DNA from: Aquimarina algicola
GTDB lineage: Bacteria > Bacteroidota > Bacteroidia > Flavobacteriales > Flavobacteriaceae
DNA: 64,000 nucleotides
Direction: 5' to 3'
Assembly: GCF_006443095.1 (NCBI RefSeq)
Contig: NZ_VFWZ01000005.1
Coordinates: 248,001 to 312,000, forward strand
Under the pieces are notes generated by a model. The model was not told the origin of the DNA, made no database searches, and saw nothing but the letters and a program-made list of their open reading frames with translations. A program made the translations under genes and the position numbers. Every line of letters starts with the position of its first letter. The stretch's first letter is position 1. This document shows positions 8,513 to 17,351 of this stretch, one piece after another.

Positions 8513-9330
8513 AGCTTTTCTAATACATACATATTCTCATTTAAGATATGGTCTTTGCTTATGATGCTGTGCTCTTTAGCATATATCTTGGCAAGTTCAA
8601 ACTCATCAATATGATTTTTTAGGGTGTACTCTTTTATTTTGCCATAAAATGAATTAGGTATTGTTTGATGATTAAAGCTATCATTGGTGTCATTATTGCT
8701 GTCAAAATAATGTAACAGCCGTTTGTATACTTCTGTATTTTCAATTTCTGGCAAATAGCTTACGCTACCAATCCTATCACCTTTATTTTGAAGTGTATTA
8801 AAAATTCGAAATAATTTGAGAGAAGTCTCTTTGTTTAGAAAAAAAAGTACTCCTTCTAGTAGTATAAAAGTAGGTTGTTTCTTTACTAAGGGTTTTATGA
8901 TGTTGGTAACCTCTTCAACAGAACAAGTATTAAAGTCTATAGAAATGTATTGTATGTCCCGATCCGGAAGTTTGCCAAGTTTAGTCCAATATTCTACTTT
9001 TTCTTTTTTGTAAGTGATGATATCTTTTTTATCAATTTCTATTGTAGTTACATTTTTGTCTAAAGCAAATTGATACATGCTGAATCCTGATCCAAAATTG
9101 ATTAGAGTACCACCATTATTTTTTTTGAAAAAAGTAGATAATTGCTCATAAAAAAAACGATTCCTCAAGCTATGTAAAACAGCCTCATCTTGAGATACAG
9201 ATTCTAGAATTTCTGGAATTAAAGCTTCGGTAGCATCATTGTTCCATAGTTTTGAATAGAAATCTTGACTTATTTCTTCGTGATAAGATCTATATGTTGA
9301 TATAATAAAAGCAGTTTCGTGTACTTGCAT
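8509..9330 (-). CDS. Class I SAM-dependent methyltransferase, leucine carboxyl methyltransferase-like
   Basis: A 273-residue protein resembling the LCMT/PPM1 type of O-methyltransferases. It has LRNRFFYEQLSTFFKK near the N-terminus, the SAM-binding loop TLINFGSGFSMYQFAL, the acidic strand end TTIEIDKKD, and FILLEGVLFFLNKE, where the family has (E)G(L/V)xxYL. Family members methylate carboxyl groups of proteins or small molecules; the substrate is unknown. It converges on the Tes-like operon with a 4-base overlap, so it belongs to another transcript. Confidence 0.8.
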   Translation of the reverse strand: MQVHETAFIISTYRSYHEEISQDFYSKLWNNDATEALIPEILESVSQDEAVLHSLRNRFFYEQLSTFFKKNNGGTLINFGSGFSMYQFALDKNVTTIEIDKKDIITYKKEKVEYWTKLGKLPDRDIQYISIDFNTCSVEEVTNIIKPLVKKQPTFILLEGVLFFLNKETSLKLFRIFNTLQNKGDRIGSVSYLPEIENTEVYKRLLHYFDSNNDTNDSFNHQTIPNSFYGKIKEYTLKNHIDEFELAKIYAKEHSIISKDHILNENMYVLEKL

Positions 9331-9547
9331 GATTAGTCATTTAGATATTATAAATGTATTATTTTTTTTAAAAAACAGTCAATAATTATTCTTTTTTTAA
9401 AGTTTATGTGATAATTAATTCATTTTGAATGATATTTGTAAAAATGATCAGGTTTATAATCATAATAAAAATTAAATTGGGGAATTTATTCTGATCACGA
9501 TCAATTTATTTAAGATTTATTCAATTTCAACACAAAAAGTTTTACTT

Positions 9548-9928
9548 ATGGGGGGTATTAGTACGACATTGGGGATTGTTTTTTTATTGTTTTTTAATTC
9601 TATTTCAGGACAATCCATTTCAAACAACAAGATTATTGCAAAAATTAAAACAAATCATGAAGAAGGGGTTCTTTCTATAACCGGTATTGTTACAAATAAG
9701 GGTAATATCTCTGTTCAAGATTTGTATTATCGGTTATCAGTTGTGAAAATTGATACCGAAGAAAATCTTTCTAGAAGCAATCAAAAAGGTAGATTTGGCT
9801 TAAATGGGAATGAAAATAAACATTTAACAGAATTGTCTTTAAATTCTGACAAAGATGATACTATTGTAGCTAGACTTTTTATTTATAATCAAGATAAGGT
9901 TATATGTAAAGATCATCTTGTAATATAA
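9548..9928 (+). CDS. Secreted CsgH-like small protein
   Basis: A 126-residue exported protein: signal peptide GISTTLGIVFLLFFNSISGQS, then about 100 residues of predicted beta strands. The mature part looks like the curli-associated CsgH/CsgC fold: an Ig-like strand pattern with SRSNQKGRFGLNGNE near its middle, followed by TELSLN, ARLFIYNQDKVICKD. No csgA, csgB, csgE, csgF or csgG is nearby. The resemblance is by pattern only; the alternative is an unrelated beta-sandwich protein. It is a single-gene unit with its own terminator. Confidence 0.5.
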   Translation: MGGISTTLGIVFLLFFNSISGQSISNNKIIAKIKTNHEEGVLSITGIVTNKGNISVQDLYYRLSVVKIDTEENLSRSNQKGRFGLNGNENKHLTELSLNSDKDDTIVARLFIYNQDKVICKDHLVI

Positions 9929-9960
9929 ATAATTCTTGAAATTATATGATATTATAAATA

Positions 9961-10006
9961 CAGCCTTAAAATGAGATATAATTGTTAAGGCTGTATTGTT
10001 TTTTTA
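9961..10006 (+). terminator. Intrinsic terminator after the CsgH-like gene
   Basis: A 9-bp inverted repeat CAGCCTTAA / TTAAGGCTG (9961-9969 with 9985-9993) is followed by tattg and a run of seven T. Confidence 0.8.
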
Positions 10007-10029
10007 TATAATATTTAATCACCTATGAT

Positions 10030-10491
10030 TTATTGTATACCTACATAAATAGGAACTTTTGCATTAGAATGATCTTTTGCTTCGGGGCCATAAATTTCAA
10101 AATCTGTTTTATAAGTTCTGTCCAAAGATGTATCATTCCATATTTTTTGCCATTCATGTACGACAACGTTTTGATAGAGATCGCCTGTAGCAACAAATTC
10201 TGAGTAATTACCATGTTGTATAGTAGTTGTTACCATACCTTCTGGTACAACATCTGTATGTTCAACTTTACATCCTAATATTGTAGTATACGGTTTTGTG
10301 TAGTCGCTTTCGTACTCTGTGTAGATGGCGTAAATGCTTTCGTCAACTTTATTAGGGATCTTAGAAATAATTTCTTGTGACATAAATGTGTTCCAAAGTG
10401 CAGGGATATCTTTTGCTGCCTGATTATTTTCGTTGGTAGTTCGTATAGCGATACCAATTACTTTGAAAGAGTCTAACTTTTTTGTTATCAT
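10030..10491 (-). CDS. GyrI-like / effector-binding domain protein
   Basis: A 153-residue cytoplasmic protein with the GyrI-like (AraC effector-binding) fold: it starts with KLDSFKVIGIAIRT, has YAIYTEYESDY in the middle, and ends with TYKTDFEIYGPEA and VPIYVGIQ. Such domains bind small amphipathic molecules. It follows the WYL regulator gene by about 60 bases on the same strand, a pairing often seen, so it may be a binding partner or target of that regulator. Ligand unknown. Confidence 0.8.
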   Translation of the reverse strand: MITKKLDSFKVIGIAIRTTNENNQAAKDIPALWNTFMSQEIISKIPNKVDESIYAIYTEYESDYTKPYTTILGCKVEHTDVVPEGMVTTTIQHGNYSEFVATGDLYQNVVVHEWQKIWNDTSLDRTYKTDFEIYGPEAKDHSNAKVPIYVGIQ

Positions 10492-10551
10492 AATTTTATT
10501 TTTTTGATTTGTACGAAAACAAAATTAGATAGGGGAGGTGACAGATGTATG

Positions 10552-11259
10552 TCAGGGGTTAAAACTATTTTTAGCACATTCTTCAAAATACTCTTGCAGT
10601 GTTATTGAATGAGGCTCAAATTGTTTGTGTAAACTCTTTAGCTCTTGTATTCTGTCTAGCCTAAATGCTCTAAAGTTTTTACGTAAACGACAAAAAGCTA
10701 TGAGGATCCAATTGTCCTGAGTGCTATAAAGTGCAAATGGTTCTAGTATTCTTGTAGTAGCTTGATTTTGTAAGGAATAATATTTGATTTCTACTAGGTA
10801 GAAATTGGTGATAGCAGACTGTAATGTCATTAAGTAATTACTAGTTTTTTCATTTTGAGTATTGTTTCTAAAAACAACTCGTTCTGCCAGCAATTCGGTT
10901 TTTTCTTTTTGTGTGTATCGTAATACAGCTTTCATTTTTAGAATTGCATTTTTATAATGCTCAACAAAAGAATTATCTTTATTTTTCAATACAAGCTGTT
11001 CTGCGGTAATTAAAGCATTGGCTTCATCTTCGGTAAACATTACGGGTGGAAGTGTAAAACCTTCCATCAAAGAGTAACCTTTGCCCTCTTCTGTGATTAT
11101 AGGAACTCCAGAACTCTCTAATGCTCTAATATCTCGGTAAACTGTTCGAATACTGATATCGTGCTTTTCTGCTATTTCTCGTGCAGTGAGAATTCTTTTG
11201 GATTGTAATTGAGTTAGAATAGCGGTTAAACGTGAAAGTCTTGGTTTCTCTGTGCCCAT
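10552..11259 (-). CDS. YafY-type transcriptional regulator (HTH + WYL domain)
   Basis: A 235-residue regulator. An N-terminal winged HTH (RLTAILTQLQSKRILTAREIAEKHDISIRTVYRDIRAL, about residues 9-50) is followed by a WYL-type domain ending in RKNFRAFRLDRIQELK. WYL domains sense ligands, often nucleic acids or small molecules. The gene starts with ATG at 11259 (MGTEKPRLSRL). It is followed closely by the GyrI-like gene, which is its likely regulon member. Confidence 0.88.
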   Translation of the reverse strand: MGTEKPRLSRLTAILTQLQSKRILTAREIAEKHDISIRTVYRDIRALESSGVPIITEEGKGYSLMEGFTLPPVMFTEDEANALITAEQLVLKNKDNSFVEHYKNAILKMKAVLRYTQKEKTELLAERVVFRNNTQNEKTSNYLMTLQSAITNFYLVEIKYYSLQNQATTRILEPFALYSTQDNWILIAFCRLRKNFRAFRLDRIQELKSLHKQFEPHSITLQEYFEECAKNSFNP

Positions 11260-11492
11260 GTAATCGTGTGTATGTTTAGCAACAGTTCTAAATTAATATT
11301 AAAGCCCAATAAAATTAAATGCTAGGTGTTTTTTGATATTTTTTTAGAGAAAGCTTTAATAGGAGTGTCCGAACATCCGTTTTTTTTTGCATTTGAACAG
11401 CTTATAAATATACTAGTGTAATACATGTAATCGTGTTTTCGATTATAAGAAAAAGCTATTGTATTAAAGAATGCGTAAAAAGATAAAAAGTA

Positions 11493-11792
11493 TTAAAATC
11501 TACTTCTCCTTTTCCCAAAAAAGCCTCCTTTGATTTTTTCACTATAAGGTTTTGTAGCTTTTATATTATCTTCTCCTGCGTTGGATGAGCCTTCGGTATC
11601 TTCAATATTACCTTTGCTTTTATCGATTTCTAATATGTTATCTGCAATGTAATTTTGAGTTTTTGTGTCATCAATAGTTTCTTCAGTAATAAAGTTTTTC
11701 AGCTTAGAGACTTTGCCATTAGATATTCTATAAGAATCAAATTCTCTTTTTCGATGATCAAGTTCTATCTTTAATTCGATTAAATTTTTCAA
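11493..11792 (-). CDS. Small hypothetical protein, charged
   Basis: A 99-residue soluble protein without a recognised family. The N-terminal 35 residues look helical and charged (ELKIELDHRKREFDSYRI), the middle is acidic and polar, and the C-terminus is a short basic tail GGFFGKRRSRF. There is no signal peptide or membrane segment. It is divergent from the Roadblock-like pair with a 200-base AT-rich gap, so it may share a regulatory region with them. Confidence 0.5.
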   Translation of the reverse strand: MKNLIELKIELDHRKREFDSYRISNGKVSKLKNFITEETIDDTKTQNYIADNILEIDKSKGNIEDTEGSSNAGEDNIKATKPYSEKIKGGFFGKRRSRF

Positions 11793-11992
11793 AGGATTAT
11801 GGTGTTGATTGTCTATTGTAAAAATATAAAAAATAAGAATATTCTGTATAATGAAATGTTAAAAAAATACATAACCTCATATTTTAACTTAAAATGTATA
11901 TTTTAGTTTGGTAAAGGAATCTAAAAGGGAAACAAATATATATTATCAAAAGAGATAACCGACCATACCAATAATATTTTAAACATTAATTT

Positions 11993-12331
11993 ATGATTTC
12001 ACAAAGCCCCTTAATGCTAGAAAAAATAATTGAATTTGTTGGCTCCGAAGCAGTTATAGTCGCAGATATCAATGGGAATTTGATTGATTCTGCAAACATT
12101 GATTTTGAAGATAATATAGCGGCAATGACTGGAATGGCATTTACTATGTGTAAAGATTTGTCAGAGGATTTGAATATTGGATCTTTAGAGCAGCTTATGG
12201 CAAAAACATCAGATGGTTTTTGGGTTGCAAATAGAATACAATCAGATCATATAGTTATTGCATTATGCAAAGATCATTCAAAATTAGGCCTCTTCTTAAA
12301 AAAGATGAATTCATTAAAAACTACTATTTAA
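11993..12331 (+). CDS. Roadblock/LC7-like domain protein (first of pair)
   Basis: A 112-residue single-domain protein with the Roadblock/LC7 pattern: EAVIVADINGNLIDSANI at the N-terminal strands, the helix NIAAMTGMAFTMCKDLSEDL, and the closing strands GFWVANRIQSDHIVIALCKD with a final helix beginning KLGLFLKK. Such proteins dimerise and regulate small GTPases (for example MglB with MglA) or serve as scaffolds. No GTPase is encoded nearby. A second related protein follows after 19 bases, suggesting a heterodimer. Confidence 0.65.
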   Translation: MISQSPLMLEKIIEFVGSEAVIVADINGNLIDSANIDFEDNIAAMTGMAFTMCKDLSEDLNIGSLEQLMAKTSDGFWVANRIQSDHIVIALCKDHSKLGLFLKKMNSLKTTI

Positions 12332-12350
12332 CTTTAAATCTATATTTATC

Positions 12351-12725
12351 ATGTCAAACTTTTTAAATCAATTTACTGAGGATATTAAATCTAATGTTCC
12401 CGGGTATGTAGCCGTATCTGTAACTGAAGTTAGTACAGGCGTATGCTACGTATCTCATTCTAATAAAGATGATTTTGATCCTGAGATAGCCTCTGCTTAT
12501 AACCTAGAGGTTGTAAAAGCAAAGTACAAGGCTATTGATGCTTTGGGATTAAGTTCTAAAATACAAGATATCATCATTACGCTAACAGATCAAATACATA
12601 TTATTGATGTATCTGAAAATGGTGAATATTTTATTTATCTCGCTGTAGATACTTCAAATGCAAATCTTGGAATGACTAGAGCTCTTTTGAAAAAGTATAA
12701 AAAAGATGTAGTTTCAAATATGTAA
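12351..12725 (+). CDS. Roadblock/LC7-like protein (second of pair)
   Basis: A 124-residue protein with a similar fold outline: helix FLNQFTEDIKSNVPGYVAVSVTE, a Val/Ile-rich hairpin, a helix VVKAKYKAIDALGL, strands IQDIIITLTDQIHIIDVSE and EYFIYLAVD, and a final helix beginning ANLGMTRALLKKYKK. The ending strongly resembles the Roadblock closing strand and helix. It is 19 bases after the first protein and is followed by a strong terminator, so the two form a bicistronic unit. Confidence 0.6.
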   Translation: MSNFLNQFTEDIKSNVPGYVAVSVTEVSTGVCYVSHSNKDDFDPEIASAYNLEVVKAKYKAIDALGLSSKIQDIIITLTDQIHIIDVSENGEYFIYLAVDTSNANLGMTRALLKKYKKDVVSNM

Positions 12726-12810
12726 CACCTACCAATTGTTATTTGCATTTAGTACAACACTTTTTGTGAAAATCTGTTTATAAGAAAACAAACCAAGATG
12801 TAAATGAATT

Positions 12811-12842
12811 AAAAGCCTTGTATTAAATACAAGGCTTTTTTA
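12811..12842. terminator. Bidirectional intrinsic terminator
   Basis: A 13-bp arm AAAAGCCTTGTAT with its complement ATACAAGGCTTTT around the loop TAA. There is a T run on the plus side and an A run on the left. It serves the Roadblock-like pair on plus and the DUF1501 gene on minus, which converge here. Confidence 0.85.
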
Positions 12843-12853
12843 ATTTTATTTTT

Positions 12854-14047
12854 TTAAATAAAATCTAATTTTTTGAAATTATTATTTAGAACTGTTTTGT
12901 CATTTACTTGTAACCAATTTCCAAGAATGGTAGCGTATATGCTTCTAAAATCTACCGTGTATTTAAGATCTCCACTTTTGTCCAAATCAGCGAGATTTGG
13001 AAGTTCATTGTAGACTCCTTGTTTTTTTAGGCTCCCCCCAATTAACAATACATTATTTGCAGTACCATGATCTGTGCCTCTACTTGCATTTTGCTTTACT
13101 CGTCTTCCAAATTCTGAAAAAGTAAGAATGAGTGTATCCTTAAATCGATTATTTTTTTTGAGGTCTTCTACAAGAGCACCGATACCTTCTGCATAAATCT
13201 TTAATAATCTGTCTTGAGTATTCATTTGATTAACATGACTATCAAATCCACCAAGAGAGCTATAAAAAACTCTGGATTTTAATCCTGAAATAATAAAATT
13301 AGCAATTCCCTTTAGATTGTTACCAAATGCTGTATTTGGATATTCGGTATTTGTTGTGTAAATCTTTGATGTTTCATAAATATATGAGGCAGAAGAATAC
13401 GTCTCTAGCATAGTTTTGTAGAGATATCCTTGATTGTCTTCATCAAGCATCTCTTTTTGAGCATTTACAGCGATATCCTTGAAGAAAGGTTCTCTTGTGC
13501 TTTGGTACAAAAGATTAGGATTAGATACCGCTATACCATTCATTTTTTTTCCTTTTAAGGTCAGAGAGAGTGCTTTGTCTACTTCTATCGCTTCGTAGGG
13601 GTTTTGACAATTTGCATCTAGATATCTGCCAATCCATCCGGTAGTTAGGTATTGGTCTGATCCACTTGCAGTTTGCCATATGTCAGTACTCCTAAAATGA
13701 GATCTGTTGGGGTTAGGGTATCCTACATTGTTTACAATGCATACTTCACCTTTATCGTATAGTGATTTTATAGGTTTTAAACTGTCGTTAAAAGCTAAAT
13801 CGTCTGTAATCTTGAGTGTTTCTTCCTTCTTTTTTGCTAAGACAGGTCTTACGCTGTGATAAATATCATTACTAATGGGAATTATAGAATTAAGTCCATC
13901 ATTACCACCAGAAAGTTGAATGATAATTACATTACGGTATCCGGATAATTGTTCTGGGGTTAAAAATTCCATACCTTTCAAAAAGGAGGGAACTAATGTA
14001 ATACCAGAAGCAAATACTGATTGTTTTAAGAAGTCTCTACGTTTCAT
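12854..14047 (-). CDS. DUF1501 family protein with Tat-type signal
   Basis: A 397-residue exported protein. The N-terminus MKRRDFLKQSVFASGITLVP has a twin-arginine motif. Family landmarks are QLSGGNDGLNSIIPI, NRSHFRSTDIWQTA, GGFDSHVNQ and EFGRRVKQNASRGTDHGTAN, an alkaline-phosphatase-like arrangement of metal-binding residues consistent with a sulfatase/phosphatase fold. It lies 12 bases downstream of the DUF1800 gene, and these two families are regularly encoded together, so they probably act as a pair outside the cytoplasm. Substrate unknown. Confidence 0.9.
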   Translation of the reverse strand: MKRRDFLKQSVFASGITLVPSFLKGMEFLTPEQLSGYRNVIIIQLSGGNDGLNSIIPISNDIYHSVRPVLAKKKEETLKITDDLAFNDSLKPIKSLYDKGEVCIVNNVGYPNPNRSHFRSTDIWQTASGSDQYLTTGWIGRYLDANCQNPYEAIEVDKALSLTLKGKKMNGIAVSNPNLLYQSTREPFFKDIAVNAQKEMLDEDNQGYLYKTMLETYSSASYIYETSKIYTTNTEYPNTAFGNNLKGIANFIISGLKSRVFYSSLGGFDSHVNQMNTQDRLLKIYAEGIGALVEDLKKNNRFKDTLILTFSEFGRRVKQNASRGTDHGTANNVLLIGGSLKKQGVYNELPNLADLDKSGDLKYTVDFRSIYATILGNWLQVNDKTVLNNNFKKLDFI

Positions 14048-14059
14048 AGTATTAGGTTT

Positions 14060-15448
14060 TTAACAAAGCTGGTATTCAGGTAAGCTTAGTAATTCTACAA
14101 TAAATTCTTGGGTATTATCGTTTTTTGATGCTGCTATAATTTTTTGAGCTGTTTCAGATAGTTGAGGCTGTATTAAAAAATCAACTAAATCTTTTTTGTT
14201 AGTATTGTTTAGATGTGGTAAAAATGCATTCCAATCGCCGGTTGCTCTTATTCGTTTTGCAAGGCCTGTTTTTTTTGATTTTTTTTGAATCATTCTATTT
14301 TCAGGCATATCATCTTTAATGTCAATATCTATAACTCCATTATTAAGAATAATCGAACCTAATTTTAATCGTATCATCAAAGTAGAGCTGTCAACCCAGT
14401 ATCGTCCCCCCGGCCAACCGGCTACATTTGGGGGATAAAATAGCATTTGGTTAAGTTTTCGCTGTATAAAAAATAGCGCTTTTGGTTTCTCGTATGTTGT
14501 ATTAAATTGCCTGCCAAGTCCCGTGATAAGATCCACAGGAGATTTAATTTTTACACCAATATTTTTTTGGTCATAAAACCATTTACTCATAAAAATATCT
14601 CGCAATAAGCTTTCTATATCATAGTTGGATTCATAAAAAGCCTTTGCTAATGTTTTGATATTTTTGGGATCGGGTGAATCATTAACAATAAATCTATATA
14701 TTTTTTCGGTAATATAATTGGCTGTTTGTTGTTCTTTGAGAAGTATTGTGATAATATCTTCTCCATTGAAGTTTCCTGTTTTGCCTAATACAGTTTTTAC
14801 ACCAGTATCGTGTCTGTTTTTGCGAAATACAAACTCAAATTGTTTGTCAAAATCCCACCCTGTAAATGCTCTTGCAGCTTCTTTTATATCTGTTTCTGTA
14901 TATTTATTATCACGCCCCAGTGTAAACAACTCCATTACTTCGCGAGCAAAATTCTCGTTGGGACTTCCTTTACGATTTTGTCTATTATTAAGATATCTAA
15001 TCATTGCAGGAGATTTAGAAACTTCCATAAGCATTTCGCCAAAATTACCTAATGCATGTTTCCTAATTGTATTATGAAAATGCAGCATAATTTGTGGCAT
15101 TCTCAATCGAACAGAAAAGTGGTTCTGAAAAAAAAGAGTCATTTTTTCTCGCAAAATTCCTTCTGTTTTTTGCATTTGCTGGAACCAAAGTGTATTCATT
15201 TCGAGTACTTTTTGGTTTTGTAATTTTCTAAATTCCTTTTTTTCGTCCTTTGTAAGCTGTTCAGGATTTTTTTTCAGGATACCTAAATCCACATACAGTG
15301 GTTTGACTGCATTACTTTGCTCAAAAAGATGATCTATGAGTTTCTTTTTAGAATAAGATTGTACCTTTTTTAATTCTTTTGGAGTGATGCCAAAACCAGC
15401 TCTCCAGTACAAGTGCTGTATTTGTTTATCTGTTAAAGAAGCTACCAT
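14060..15448 (-). CDS. DUF1800 family protein
   Basis: A 462-residue, mostly helical protein. The N-terminal HLYWRAGFGITPKELKK, the central NENFAREVMELFTLGR, and FYPPNVAGWPGGRYWVDSSTLMIRL are hallmarks of DUF1800. No clear signal peptide is seen, so it may leave the cell with its DUF1501 partner or remain inside. It is the first gene of a two-gene unit with DUF1501. The biochemical role of the family is not established. Confidence 0.9.
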   Translation of the reverse strand: MVASLTDKQIQHLYWRAGFGITPKELKKVQSYSKKKLIDHLFEQSNAVKPLYVDLGILKKNPEQLTKDEKKEFRKLQNQKVLEMNTLWFQQMQKTEGILREKMTLFFQNHFSVRLRMPQIMLHFHNTIRKHALGNFGEMLMEVSKSPAMIRYLNNRQNRKGSPNENFAREVMELFTLGRDNKYTETDIKEAARAFTGWDFDKQFEFVFRKNRHDTGVKTVLGKTGNFNGEDIITILLKEQQTANYITEKIYRFIVNDSPDPKNIKTLAKAFYESNYDIESLLRDIFMSKWFYDQKNIGVKIKSPVDLITGLGRQFNTTYEKPKALFFIQRKLNQMLFYPPNVAGWPGGRYWVDSSTLMIRLKLGSIILNNGVIDIDIKDDMPENRMIQKKSKKTGLAKRIRATGDWNAFLPHLNNTNKKDLVDFLIQPQLSETAQKIIAASKNDNTQEFIVELLSLPEYQLC

Positions 15449-15590
15449 AATAAGCGGGATTTATAGGTTGGACTATAAAAAACGTAAAAAGTTTAATCCT
15501 TATGATACCTTTTTTTTAAATCTTGTGTTAAGATTTTTTATATATCGTTAATGAATTGATAATTTGGAATCGAATATGGTAAAAGAAATA

Positions 15591-15980
15591 CTATTTGTGT
15601 TGTATCAAATCCCATTTATTTCCATAAAGGTCTTCAAAAACAACTACAATACCGTATGCTTCATTTCTAGGTTCTTCTAAAAAAATTACATTTTTAGATT
15701 TCATTTGGTTGTAATCTCTCCAGAAATCATCGGTATTTAAAAATAAAAAAACAGGGCCACCAGTTTGATTACCAACAGCCTCTGTTTGCTTTTTATTATT
15801 AGTTTCAGTTAATATAATTTGAGTAGCGGCATTTTCCAAAGGAGCAATAACTACCCATCTTTTGTGCTGATCAAGTCTTATATCCTTAATGAGAACGAAG
15901 TTGAGTTTATCAACATAATAAGCAATAGCCTTATCATAATTGTCAATCATCAAAGTGATAGCGCCTATACTTCGTTCCAT
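15591..15980 (-). CDS. VOC (glyoxalase/bleomycin resistance-like) family protein
   Basis: A 129-residue vicinal-oxygen-chelate protein with the two beta-alpha-beta modules typical of the family: SIGAITLMIDNYDKAIAYYVDKL at the N-terminus and FEDLYGNKWDLIQ at the C-terminus, including the Glu/Asp near the metal site. The ATG ending at 15980 is preferred over an in-frame TTG at 15986. It begins 6 bases after the lipoprotein stop and is probably cotranscribed with it. Substrate unknown. Confidence 0.85.
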   Translation of the reverse strand: MERSIGAITLMIDNYDKAIAYYVDKLNFVLIKDIRLDQHKRWVVIAPLENAATQIILTETNNKKQTEAVGNQTGGPVFLFLNTDDFWRDYNQMKSKNVIFLEEPRNEAYGIVVVFEDLYGNKWDLIQHK

Positions 15981-15986
15981 TTTCAA

Positions 15987-16811
15987 TTACTCACATGAGA
16001 TTTGACTTAGTTCGGCATCGTCTTTTGTTGCATCTTGTTTAGAAACACTTTCGTTAAACAAAACAAATCTGTCTAATGCATGATAAGTAGAACGAGCAGA
16101 TACTTCCATTAGATAAGTTCCTGGATTATCAAAAACAACAAAAATGTCGTGAGCATCATTATCACTTGTTTTTGATTGCCATTTCCAAGATTCGTTTCCG
16201 CTTCTGTAAATCTTAAACCATCCGTCTTTACTACTTCCTCTTGGTGTAGGAGTTTTTCCTCTATCGGCAGGGTATACGATGCTTGTATTTTTTTGACCAA
16301 AAAACTGATCGGCATCATCAAAACGTAACCAGGAGTCATTATGCTCAGACCCTTGATTACCTTTATTGAATCTAGATCGCCATAAGAATTGATAAGTTCC
16401 TGGATTGGTAATTTGGATCTTGAATGTAAGAAGACCATTACCAGGATTACCTAAAAATTGATCTCCTTTCCAAATAATATAGTCTGTTCCCAAAAATCCA
16501 TCGACATCTCTTTCTACAGTCCATCCATTTGCTTCTTTGATGCTTTCGAATTCTACAACGACAAGACCATCTTTTTCTTGATAAATGAGATTGTTTTTGC
16601 CTTCACATTGATTATTGCCTGTATCAGTATCAGTGTCGGTGTCGGTGTCGGTATCAGTGTCGGTATCTGTATCGGTGTCGTCGGTATCTGTATCTCCGCC
16701 TGTTTCTTCTTGAGGATCAGAATCATCATCACTACAAGAATTGAGTAAAGGAGTAGATACAAATAATAGCATAAGTATTATAAATAAAATAGGTTGAGTT
16801 TGTTTTTTCAT
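15987..16811 (-). CDS. Lipoprotein with Asp-Thr repeat linker and carbohydrate-binding-like domain
   Basis: A 274-residue surface lipoprotein. The signal ends in STPLLNSC, followed by DDDSD, which matches the acidic export signal used for surface lipoproteins in Bacteroidota. About 25 residues of a (Asp-Thr)n linker follow, then GNNQCEGK and a domain of roughly 190 residues that looks like a beta-sandwich carbohydrate-binding module (VVVEFESIKEANGW, YQFLWRSRFN, LRFDDADQFFG, YLMEVSARSTYHALDRFVL). It probably displays a sugar-binding domain on a flexible stalk. No catalytic motif is visible. Confidence 0.75.
   Translation of the reverse strand: MKKQTQPILFIILMLLFVSTPLLNSCSDDDSDPQEETGGDTDTDDTDTDTDTDTDTDTDTDTDTGNNQCEGKNNLIYQEKDGLVVVEFESIKEANGWTVERDVDGFLGTDYIIWKGDQFLGNPGNGLLTFKIQITNPGTYQFLWRSRFNKGNQGSEHNDSWLRFDDADQFFGQKNTSIVYPADRGKTPTPRGSSKDGWFKIYRSGNESWKWQSKTSDNDAHDIFVVFDNPGTYLMEVSARSTYHALDRFVLFNESVSKQDATKDDAELSQISCE
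16621..16695. repeat. In-frame hexanucleotide tandem repeat (Asp-Thr codons)
   Basis: About twelve degenerate 6-base units (GTGTCG, GTATCA, GTATCT on plus) encode the alternating Asp-Thr linker of the lipoprotein on minus. The unit is a multiple of three, so length changes would keep the frame and alter the stalk length only. Confidence 0.85.
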
Positions 16812-16859
16812 AATAAGTAGATTGATTTAGGTTTTCTTAACGGAATATTTATAGAGATA

Positions 16860-17312
16860 TTATATACGTACAGTGTCGGGTACTAGTCCTGTATAATCTC
16901 CACCGTGTCTTATTACATCTCTAACAATAGAAGAAGATATGTAACTTTTACCAGATGAGGTCAATAGAAAAACGGTTTCAATTTCTGACATTTTTCTATT
17001 GGTATGTGCGATAGCTTTTTCAAATTCAAAATCAGCAGGATTTCTTAACCCTCTAAGTATAAAATTGGCTTTTTGTTGCTTGCAAAAATCAACAGTTAAT
17101 CCTTTGTAAGTCATAACTTTTATTTTAGGCTCATCCTTGAATGCTTCTTCGATAAAGTTTTTTCGTTGCTCGAGCGAGAACATATATTTTTTTTCTGAAT
17201 TGACTCCGATAGCGAGAATAATTTCGTCAAATAGTGTTAGGCCTCGCGCAATAATATCATAGTGTCCTAAAGTTATAGGATCAAATGATCCGGGAAAAAC
17301 AGCTCTTCTCAT
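16860..17312 (-). CDS. coaD: Phosphopantetheine adenylyltransferase
   Basis: Transfers AMP to 4'-phosphopantetheine, the fourth step of coenzyme A synthesis. Landmarks are FPGSFDPITLGH (nucleotidyltransferase HxGH-type motif), RGLRNPADFEFE and the ISSSIVRD segment near the C-terminus. The length of 150 residues is typical. The ATG ending at 17312 (MRRAVFPGSF) fits the family; the earlier in-frame start at 17339 adds nine unconserved residues. It follows ddl on the same strand by 39 bases. Confidence 0.96.
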   Translation of the reverse strand: MRRAVFPGSFDPITLGHYDIIARGLTLFDEIILAIGVNSEKKYMFSLEQRKNFIEEAFKDEPKIKVMTYKGLTVDFCKQQKANFILRGLRNPADFEFEKAIAHTNRKMSEIETVFLLTSSGKSYISSSIVRDVIRHGGDYTGLVPDTVRI

Positions 17313-17351
17313 GACTGGTTTTGATTGGTGTATGTACAAATATAATTTAAA

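Noticed and set aside
16621..16695. CRISPR-like tandem repeat
   Set aside because: Units are 6 bases with no spacers and lie in a coding frame.
16458..16748. 96-codon plus frame with Val-Gly repeats
   Set aside because: It is the complement of the Asp-Thr repeat gene; the repeat itself explains the pattern.
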